From positions 1 to 12,488 of the forward strand of contig JALRGZ010000069.1 of assembly GCA_023253295.1 (NCBI GenBank): 12,488 bases of DNA, read 5' to 3'. Position numbers and translations under genes: made by a program. Origin of the DNA: Flavobacterium sp. Its GTDB lineage: Bacteria; Bacteroidota; Bacteroidia; Flavobacteriales; Flavobacteriaceae. The notes beneath the pieces are model-generated. The model was not told where the DNA came from. It ran no database searches and was given only the letters and a program-made list of their open reading frames with translations. Numbering within the stretch: the first letter of the stretch is position 1; each line of letters begins with the position of its first letter. Shown here one piece after another: positions 7,102 through 12,488 of the stretch.

Positions 7102-7109
7102 TACTTTTG
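7102..7109 (+). promoter_or_regulatory. Probable -7 element of the sucA promoter
   Basis: TACTTTTG matches the Bacteroidetes -7 consensus TAnnTTTG exactly. No good TTTG is seen at 19-base spacing; the nearest candidate is TTTA at 7076-7079 with a 22-base spacer. Transcription from about 7116 would give a leader of roughly 33 bases before the sucA ATG. Confidence 0.5.
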
Positions 7110-7148
7110 CCAAACTATTTTAACAAAAAGTATATTCACTAAAATATT

Positions 7149-9944
7149 ATGGATAGGTTTTCATTTTTAAATGCAGCGCATACCGAATTTTTCGCTCAGT
7201 TGTACGATCAATATTTAGAGAATCCAGATAGCGTTGAGCCTAGCTGGAGAAGTTTTTTCCAAGGTTTCGATTTTGGAATGGAAACGTATAATGAGGAAAA
7301 TCCAATTCAATACAGCAGAGAAGTAGCTTCGGCTCCTGTGTCTTCAGTATCTTCGACTTCTGTAGATAGTAGCAAAATTTCCGAGCATCTTCAAAAAGAA
7401 TTTAAAGTTGTAAAACTTATTGATGGATACCGCTCAAGAGGACATTTGTTTACTAAAACAAACCCAGTTAGAGAGCGTAGAACTTTTTCTCCAACTCTTG
7501 ATATAGAGAATTTTGGACTTTCATCAGCAGATTTAAACACTACTTTTGATGCGGCAAAAATTTTAGGTTTACCTCCTTCGACTTTGTCTCAAATTATTAG
7601 CAATTTAACAACAGTTTATTGTCAGCACATAGGTATCGAATACATGTATATTCGTAGACCGGAAATCGTGGATTGGATTCAGGATAGATTAAACATCAAC
7701 GAAAACCGTCCAACTTTTACAGCTGATGAGAAAAAAGCAATTTTAAATAAATTGAACCAGGCAGTTTCTTTTGAAAACTTCCTGCATACAAAATACGTAG
7801 GTCAAAAACGTTTCTCTCTTGAAGGTGGAGAATCGATCATCCCGGCTTTAGATGCGTTAATTGAAAGAGCTGCCGAAAAAGGAGTAGAGCAATTCGTAAT
7901 GGGAATGGCTCACCGTGGTCGTTTGAACGTTTTGGCTAATATCTTTGGAAAATCTACTCAGGATATTTTCTCAGAATTTGACGGAAAAGACTATGATCAG
8001 GAATATTTTGACGGAGACGTAAAATACCATTTAGGACTTACAGCAGACAAAATCACTAAGTCAGGTAAAAAAATCAACATTAACTTAGCGCCAAACCCTT
8101 CTCACCTTGAGACTGTAGGTGCGGTTATTGAAGGAATTACCAGAGCAAAACAAGATAAATATTTCCCAAATGATTTCTCTAAAGTGTTACCTATCGCTGT
8201 TCACGGTGATGCTGCAATAGCAGGACAAGGGATTCTTTATGAAATCATTCAGATGGCTCAATTAGATGGTTACAAAACAGGAGGTACAATCCATATTGTA
8301 ATCAATAATCAGGTTGGGTTTACAACTAACTATTTAGACGCTCGTTCATCTACTTACTGTACTGATGTTGCTAAAGTAACTTTATCTCCTGTATTACACG
8401 TAAATGCGGATGATGCTGAGTCAGTTGTTCATGCTATGCAATTTGCTTTGGATTTCAGAATGCAATTTGGACGTGACGTTTTTATTGACTTATTAGGTTA
8501 TAGAAAATACGGTCATAACGAAGGTGATGAACCTCGTTTTACACAACCGGTATTGTATAAAATCATTGCTAAGCACAAAAATCCAAGAGATATTTATGCA
8601 GAGAAATTATTATCTGAAGGAATTATCGATGCTAACTTGGTAAAAACTTTAGAGAAAGAATACAAAGACGATTTAGATCATAATTTAGAAGCTTCCCGTA
8701 AAAAAGATTTGACAATCATTACTCCATTTATGCAAAATGAATGGAATGGATTCAAGCAGGTTTCTGATGATGTGATGTTGAAAAAAGTAGATACTAAAGT
8801 AGACAGAGCTACTTTGGATTCTATTATCAACACAATTTCTTCTTTACCTGAAGACAAAAAATTTATTAATAAGATTAGAAAAATTGTAACTGATCGAAAA
8901 GTAGGTTATGATAACAATGCTATGGATTGGGGTACTGCCGAAGCCTTAGCTTATGGATCGTTATTAACTGAAGGATTTGATATTCGTATTTCCGGACAAG
9001 ACGTAGAGCGTGGTACTTTCTCTCACCGTCATGCGGTAGTAAAAGTAGAAGATTCTGAGGAAGAAGTTGTATTATTAGATGCTATCGAAAATAAAAAAGG
9101 AAACTTCCGTATTTTTAACTCTTTCTTATCTGAGTACGGAGTATTAGGGTTTGATTATGGTTATGCATTAGCTAATCCAAACTCATTGACAATCTGGGAA
9201 GCACAATTTGGAGATTTCTCTAATGGAGCTCAAATTATGATTGACCAATACATCTCTTGTGGTGAAGATAAATGGAACAATCAAAACGGTTTGGTAATGT
9301 TATTACCTCACGGATATGAAGGACAAGGAGCAGAGCACTCTTCAGCACGTATGGAGCGTTACTTACAATTATGTGCGCGTCACAATATGTATGTAGCTGA
9401 TTGTACTACTCCGGCCAACTTCTTCCACTTGTTAAGAAGACAAATGAAAACAGATTATCGTAAGCCATTGGTAGTTTTCTCTCCAAAAAGTTTATTGCGT
9501 GATCCAAGATGTGTTTCAACAGTTGATGAATTAGCAAATGGAGAATTCCAGGAAACTATTGACGATACAACAGTAAACAAAAAAGAGGTTAAAACTTTGG
9601 TTTTCTGTACAGGTAAATTCTATTATGATATCGTTGCTGAAAGAGAAAACAACGGGCGTAATGATGTAGCGGTTGTTCGTATCGAGCAATTGTTTCCATT
9701 ACCGGTAGAACAATTAAAAACAATTATTGCGCAGTATCCAAATGCAGATGATTATGTTTGGGCTCAGGAAGAACCTAAAAACATGGGAGCTTACACGTAT
9801 ATGTTAGCTAATTTTGATTTGGTTCAATGGAGATTGGCTTCATTAAAAGCGTATTCAGCACCGGCAGCTGGAAGTTATACAAGAGCTAAACGCCGTCACG
9901 CGGATGCTATCAGAATGGTATTTGATAAAAATTTATTTAGATAA
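7149..9944 (+). CDS. sucA: 2-oxoglutarate dehydrogenase E1 component
   Basis: This 931-residue thiamine-diphosphate enzyme decarboxylates 2-oxoglutarate and passes the succinyl group to the lipoyl arm of E2, in the TCA cycle. The length is nearly identical to E. coli SucA. The N-terminal targeting segment is present (FLNAAHTEFFAQLYDQYLEN, then PSWRSFFQGF), followed by LIDGYRSRGHLF. Active-site parts include MGMAHRGRLN (about 252-261), the thiamine diphosphate motif starting GDAAIAGQG at 353 and closing with NN at 386-387, and the pyrimidine-binding half with EAQFGDFSNGAQIMIDQYI and GYEGQGAEHSSARMERYL (from 722). The C-terminal domain ends AKRRHADAIRMVFDKNLFR. Start ATGGATAGG follows a short leader after a TAnnTTTG element. 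sucB follows on the same strand after a 150-bp gap filled largely by a repeat. Codon choice favours strongly expressed codons, as expected for a core enzyme. Confidence 0.97.
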   Translation: MDRFSFLNAAHTEFFAQLYDQYLENPDSVEPSWRSFFQGFDFGMETYNEENPIQYSREVASAPVSSVSSTSVDSSKISEHLQKEFKVVKLIDGYRSRGHLFTKTNPVRERRTFSPTLDIENFGLSSADLNTTFDAAKILGLPPSTLSQIISNLTTVYCQHIGIEYMYIRRPEIVDWIQDRLNINENRPTFTADEKKAILNKLNQAVSFENFLHTKYVGQKRFSLEGGESIIPALDALIERAAEKGVEQFVMGMAHRGRLNVLANIFGKSTQDIFSEFDGKDYDQEYFDGDVKYHLGLTADKITKSGKKININLAPNPSHLETVGAVIEGITRAKQDKYFPNDFSKVLPIAVHGDAAIAGQGILYEIIQMAQLDGYKTGGTIHIVINNQVGFTTNYLDARSSTYCTDVAKVTLSPVLHVNADDAESVVHAMQFALDFRMQFGRDVFIDLLGYRKYGHNEGDEPRFTQPVLYKIIAKHKNPRDIYAEKLLSEGIIDANLVKTLEKEYKDDLDHNLEASRKKDLTIITPFMQNEWNGFKQVSDDVMLKKVDTKVDRATLDSIINTISSLPEDKKFINKIRKIVTDRKVGYDNNAMDWGTAEALAYGSLLTEGFDIRISGQDVERGTFSHRHAVVKVEDSEEEVVLLDAIENKKGNFRIFNSFLSEYGVLGFDYGYALANPNSLTIWEAQFGDFSNGAQIMIDQYISCGEDKWNNQNGLVMLLPHGYEGQGAEHSSARMERYLQLCARHNMYVADCTTPANFFHLLRRQMKTDYRKPLVVFSPKSLLRDPRCVSTVDELANGEFQETIDDTTVNKKEVKTLVFCTGKFYYDIVAERENNGRNDVAVVRIEQLFPLPVEQLKTIIAQYPNADDYVWAQEEPKNMGAYTYMLANFDLVQWRLASLKAYSAPAAGSYTRAKRRHADAIRMVFDKNLFR

Positions 9945-9951
9945 AATTTGA

Positions 9952-10028
9952 AGCTATTTCCTGCTGTTCGCTGTATCTTTTTCTTTTTACAGAAAAAAGA
10001 AAAAGGATGCCGCTTCCATCAGGGCTAG
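9952..10028. repeat. Hairpin-forming intergenic repeat between sucA and sucB
   Basis: About 77 bases, starting AGCTATTTCCTGCTGTTCGC and ending CCGCTTCCATCAGGGCTAG, surround a perfect 12-base AT-rich stem: CTTTTTCTTTTT at 9977-9988 pairing with 9994-10005 around a 5-base loop. The outer conserved blocks resemble a repeat family I recognise from between genes in Flavobacterium genomes (blocks of the type GCTATTTCC...CGCT...CTTTT-hairpin-AAAAGG-TGCCGCTTC...CAGGGCTA). No run of T follows the stem on the plus strand, so it is not an ordinary terminator for sucA. The remaining bases to 10094 are AT-rich without a clear promoter, so sucB is probably transcribed through the repeat. Confidence 0.72.
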
Positions 10029-10094
10029 AATCAAAAACAAAAGAATAACGATTCATAATAAAAAGTTTAAAATTCATAATTAAAATATTAGGAC

Positions 10095-11321
10095 ATGATT
10101 TTAGAAATGAAAGTTCCATCACCAGGGGAATCTATTAAAGAAGTTGAAATCGCCACTTGGTTAGTAAAAGACGGAGATTATGTTGAAAAAGATCAGGCTA
10201 TTGCTGAAGTAGATTCAGATAAAGCTACATTAGAATTACCTGCTGAAGCAAGTGGTATTATCACTTTAAAAGCTGAAGAAGGTGATGCAGTAGCAGTAGG
10301 AGCAGTAGTTTGTCATATTGATACGGCTGCAGCTAAACCATCAGGTTCAGCTCCGGCAGCGGCAGCGGCTCCAGCACCAGTTGCTGAGGCACCAAAAGCA
10401 GCTCCTGCGCCAGTGGCTCCTGCAGCACCGGCAGCTACTTATGCTACAGGAACTCCATCTCCTGCAGCTAAAAAAATATTAGATGAGAAAAACATCGCTC
10501 CTGCAGCTGTAACAGGAACAGGAAAAGGTGGAAGAATCACTAAAGACGATGCAGTAAACGCTGTCCCATCTATGGGAACTCCAACAGGAGGAAGCCGTGG
10601 AATCGAGCGTACTAAATTGTCTATGTTACGTCGTAAAGTAGCGGAACGTTTGGTTTCTGCTAAAAACGAAACTGCGATGTTAACTACTTTCAATGAAGTA
10701 AACATGACACCTATCAACCAATTGCGTAATGAATACAAAGATGCATTCAAAGCAAAACATGGTGGAGTAGGTTTAGGATATATGTCATTCTTTACAAAAG
10801 CGGTAACAAGAGCTTTAGAATTGTTCCCTGATGTAAATTCTATGATGGATGGTGATCACAAAATTGGATTTGATTTCTGTGATATCTCTATCGCAGTGTC
10901 TGGACCAAAAGGATTAATGGTTCCTGTGGTTCGTAATGCAGAAAACTTAACTTTCCGCGGAATTGAAGCTGAAATTAAAAGATTGGCTTTAAGAGCTCGT
11001 GATGGTCAAATTACGGTGGATGATATGACAGGTGGTACATTTACAATCACTAACGGTGGTGTATTTGGATCGATGTTGTCTACGCCAATTATCAACCCTC
11101 CACAATCTGGAATCTTAGGAATGCACAACATTATCGAGCGTCCAATCGCTGTAAACGGTAAAGTTGAAATTCACCCAATGATGTACATCGCTTTATCTTA
11201 TGACCACAGAATTATCGATGGTCGTGAGTCTGTAGGTTTCTTAGTGGCTGTAAAAGAAGCTTTAGAAAACCCGGTAGAATTACTTTGCGGTGGAAATCCT
11301 AAAAAAGCATTTGAATTGTAG
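10095..11321 (+). CDS. sucB: 2-oxoglutarate dehydrogenase E2, dihydrolipoamide succinyltransferase
   Basis: This 408-residue E2 core protein transfers the succinyl group from E1 to coenzyme A. In order it has one lipoyl domain (about 2-76) with the lipoylated lysine K43 in EVDSDKATLELPA; a very Ala/Pro-rich flexible linker (about 79-116); a peripheral-subunit-binding domain (about 120-156, PSPAAKKILDEKNIAPAA then GKGGRITKDDAV); and the catalytic acyltransferase domain (about 170-408). The active-site motif DHRIIDG carries H371 and D375. The TFTITNGGVFGSMLSTPIIN segment is typical of succinyltransferases. The chosen start ATGATTTTAGAAATG gives MILEMKVPSPGES; a start four codons later is possible but less usual. 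A clear terminator follows. The E3 dihydrolipoyl dehydrogenase gene is not present in the window. Confidence 0.96.
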   Translation: MILEMKVPSPGESIKEVEIATWLVKDGDYVEKDQAIAEVDSDKATLELPAEASGIITLKAEEGDAVAVGAVVCHIDTAAAKPSGSAPAAAAAPAPVAEAPKAAPAPVAPAAPAATYATGTPSPAAKKILDEKNIAPAAVTGTGKGGRITKDDAVNAVPSMGTPTGGSRGIERTKLSMLRRKVAERLVSAKNETAMLTTFNEVNMTPINQLRNEYKDAFKAKHGGVGLGYMSFFTKAVTRALELFPDVNSMMDGDHKIGFDFCDISIAVSGPKGLMVPVVRNAENLTFRGIEAEIKRLALRARDGQITVDDMTGGTFTITNGGVFGSMLSTPIINPPQSGILGMHNIIERPIAVNGKVEIHPMMYIALSYDHRIIDGRESVGFLVAVKEALENPVELLCGGNPKKAFEL

Positions 11322-11342
11322 TAAATACAAATTCCTATATAT

Positions 11343-11386
11343 AAATCCCAAATTCCAATTTATGGAGTTTGGGATTTTCTTTTTAT
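11343..11386 (+). terminator. Intrinsic terminator of sucAB
   Basis: A 14-base stem (11343-11356 with 11364-11377, one G-T wobble) and a 7-base loop are followed by TTTTCTTTTTAT. It begins 21 bases after the sucB stop, and the stem plus T-rich tail has classical terminator form. Confidence 0.85.
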
Positions 11387-11417
11387 ATTCGAATATGTTA
11401 TGATAATGTGTAAAGGA

Positions 11418-11454
11418 CACCCCGCCCTACGGGCACCCCTCTTAAAAAGAGGGG
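11418..11454. repeat. REP-like GC-rich double hairpin, left copy
   Basis: Two adjacent hairpins occur: GCCC-TAC-GGGC (11424-11434) and CCCCTCTT-AAA-AAGAGGGG (11436-11454). The 24 bases 11418-11441 are an exact inverted copy of 11514-11537, so left and right copies face each other across a 72-base spacer. The GC content stands far above the surrounding DNA. Confidence 0.85.
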
Positions 11455-11502
11455 AAGTGTAACGTGTGCCCAGAATACGGTTTTTTTAGGGAGGATGTAT
11501 TT

Positions 11503-11537
11503 CCCCTCCTAAGGAGGGGTGCCCGTAGGGCGGGGTG
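11503..11537. repeat. REP-like GC-rich double hairpin, right copy
   Basis: This is the mirror image of the left copy: CCCCTCC-TAA-GGAGGGG (11503-11519) followed by GCCC-GTA-GGGC (11521-11531), ending 10 bases before the DUF559 start codon. Together with the left copy it forms a two-hairpin inverted pair, similar in layout to the REPIN arrangement of paired REP sequences. Transcribed together, the pair could fold into one long stem in the leader of the nuclease gene. Confidence 0.85.
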
Positions 11538-11547
11538 GCTAATATAC

Positions 11548-11988
11548 ATGAAACAAGAAATAAGTCAGATTATGAAACCTGAAATTGTCACTTATATTCA
11601 TGAGAAACCTATTTATAGACGAAGTATCGGATTATTGCCGTATAATAAAGCATTATCAGACAGAGCCAGAGCTTTGCGAAAAGCAGGAGTTTTGTCGGAA
11701 GTTGTTTTTTGGAGACAGGTACGAAACAGTACTTTTTGGTCTTTAGACTTCGACAGGCAGCGAATCATAGGGAGTTTTATAGTTGATTTTTACGTAAAAT
11801 CTCTCGGCTTGATTATAGAAATTGATGGTTCAAGTCATAATGATAAAGAGGAATACGATACAATGAGAGAAGCTTCTTTTGTTGATTTAGGATTAAAAGT
11901 TTATAGGATTTCTGATTTTAGAGTCAAGCATGATTTAGATAATGTGATGAAAGAATTAGAGAGTTATATTATTAAGGAATTCGGTTAA
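11548..11988 (+). CDS. DUF559 (Vsr-like, PD-(D/E)XK fold) endonuclease-domain protein
   Basis: This 146-residue protein is of the small DUF559 family, related to very-short-patch-repair endonucleases. Candidate catalytic positions are E51 (LSEVVFW), D80 (SFIVDFYV), E91 and D93 (IIEIDGSSH) and H97, with the family phrases LDFDRQRIIGSFIVDF and YRISDFRVKHDLDNVM. It has no signal peptide or membrane segment. The frame stays open upstream to 11464, but that extension is translated from the right-hand REP-like hairpin (PLLRRGARRAGW), so I start at the first ATG after the repeat; the ATG at 11572 is also possible. The gene stands alone behind the paired GC-rich hairpins and is followed after 22 bases by a broken ThuA gene. 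The cellular role of stand-alone DUF559 proteins is not established. A part in mobility of the hairpins is my inference from their repeated co-location. Confidence 0.85.
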   Translation: MKQEISQIMKPEIVTYIHEKPIYRRSIGLLPYNKALSDRARALRKAGVLSEVVFWRQVRNSTFWSLDFDRQRIIGSFIVDFYVKSLGLIIEIDGSSHNDKEEYDTMREASFVDLGLKVYRISDFRVKHDLDNVMKELESYIIKEFG

Positions 11989-12010
11989 TAATTAGAATAA
12001 ATATAAAACT

Positions 12011-12139
12011 ATGAAAATCAAACTACTACTGCTTATAATTGTTTTTGGCTTAAACTCTGTGTTTGCTAATCCACAAGCTAAAAAACGAATTTTGGTTTAT
12101 ACTAAAAATGGCAAAGGCTATGTGCATCAAAATATATAG
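12011..12139 (+). pseudogene. 5' fragment of a secreted ThuA-domain protein, interrupted by repeats
   Basis: The ATG at 12011 opens 42 codons: a signal peptide (MKIKLLLLIIVFGLNSVFA, probable cut after A19), then NPQAKKRILVYTKNGKGYVH, which looks like the first beta-strand and loop of a ThuA (trehalose-utilisation, class I amidotransferase-like) domain, followed by QNI and a TAG stop. The family's usual length is well over 200 residues, so this is only the beginning. The match is lost precisely where a 196-bp tandem repeat begins (about 12125-12134). The rest of the gene could lie beyond the window. The fragment is 22 bases downstream of the DUF559 gene. Identification rests on a short stretch and is moderately sure. 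Confidence 0.65.
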
Positions 12140-12488
12140 CTACTATGAAAGAGCACCACAATTTACCCTTAGAACCAACCTACAACCAACCTTCATACCC
12201 CTACACAACCTCAAAATCCTCAAAAACCACCATTTCCCCTCATATCCCCTTACTACCACTCAAAATCCAAGTTTCTAACGGCTATATTTTCAAATTTTGA
12301 ACATTTTCTTAACACCAATTCATCAAAATACATAGCTAGTATGAAAGAGCATCCCAATTTACCATTAGAACCAACCTACAACCAACCTTCATACCCCTAC
12401 ACAACCTCAAAATCCTCAAAACCACCATTTCCCCTCATTTCCCACCATTCAAAATCCAAGTTTTTAACGGCTATATTTTCAAATTTTG
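12125..12488 (+). repeat. Tandem direct repeat, 196-bp period, C-rich and almost G-free
   Basis: Copy 1 is 12125-12320 and copy 2 starts at 12321 and is cut by the window end. Both begin CATCAAAATA followed by TATAGCTAC or CATAGCTAG and share long exact blocks, including the region of AACCAACCTACAACCAACC and the tail ACGGCTATATTTTCAAATTT. Copy 2 has small deletions (one A at the CAAAAACCACC run, several bases in the following C-rich part) and scattered changes. Bases 12154-12270 contain one G in 117, and 12350-12459 one G in 110. The small reading frame in copy 1 (ATG at 12145, 51 codons) is frameshifted in copy 2, so the unit is conserved as DNA or RNA, not as protein. More copies may follow outside the window. 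Confidence 0.85.

Noticed and set aside
9977..10005. Intrinsic terminator between sucA and sucB
   Set aside because: The stem is almost only A-T pairs and no T-run follows on the plus strand; it fits better as the core of an intergenic repeat.
9937..10122. 61-codon minus-strand frame across the sucA-sucB gap
   Set aside because: It is a translation of the intergenic hairpin repeat and overlaps both flanking genes; repeats of this kind yield such frames without coding constraint.
10439..10750. 103-codon minus-strand frame within sucB
   Set aside because: It lies entirely antisense to the linker, binding domain and catalytic core of sucB, with no recognisable product.
11464..11547. N-terminal extension of the DUF559 protein in the same open frame
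   Set aside because: The 28 codons are translated from the spacer and right REP-like hairpin (PLLRRGARRAGW) and do not belong to the family's domain; an ATG follows the repeat.
12063..12278. 71-codon plus-strand frame overlapping the ThuA fragment and repeat
   Set aside because: It runs out of frame with the ThuA signal peptide and fuses it to repeat sequence; no recognisable domain.
12145..12300. 51-codon frame in the first 196-bp repeat copy as a small gene
   Set aside because: The second copy loses the frame through a single-base deletion and further small deletions, so the peptide is not conserved between copies.
12125..12488. CRISPR array
   Set aside because: The unit is 196 bp, copies are directly adjacent and similar along their whole length, with no short repeat and variable spacer pattern.

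Overview
The window looks like chromosomal DNA from a member of the Flavobacteriaceae, most likely Flavobacterium. It is AT-rich. The proteins resemble flavobacterial versions that I recognise. The clearest promoter has the Bacteroidetes layout TTTG-N19-TAnnTTTG, and Shine-Dalgarno sequences are mostly absent. No tRNA, rRNA or CRISPR array was seen.

Left part (1-5014, minus strand): a five-gene operon read right to left: a YceI-like protein, a TetR-family regulator, a TolC-type outer membrane channel, a periplasmic adaptor and the start of an RND inner-membrane pump. Together the last three form a tripartite efflux machine. A strong promoter and an 8+8 bp inverted repeat of TetR-operator type lie ahead of the first gene, so the operon is probably controlled by its own second gene. 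A heptamer-based hairpin sits between the adaptor and pump genes. The pump gene stops resembling its family near position 66, which suggests an insertion, a rearrangement or an assembly junction.

Middle part (5015-7030): a polyprenyl diphosphate synthase on the plus strand, overlapped by a small conserved protein of unknown function, then a convergent outer-membrane beta-barrel protein.

Central metabolism (7149-11386): sucA and sucB encode the E1 and E2 components of 2-oxoglutarate dehydrogenase and end at a clear intrinsic terminator. A hairpin-forming intergenic repeat is wedged between them. The E3 gene is not in the window.

Right part (11387-12488) is accessory DNA: a pair of GC-rich, mirrored REP-like hairpins directly ahead of a DUF559 (Vsr-like) nuclease gene; the first 42 codons of a secreted ThuA-domain gene; and a tandem repeat of 196 bp period that interrupts it and runs off the window. 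The repeat has stretches of over 100 bases with a single G. The DUF559/REP pair and the 196-bp repeat are the best candidates for something under-described. Both ends of the window fall in anomalous sequence, so it could also be a draft contig bounded by repeats.
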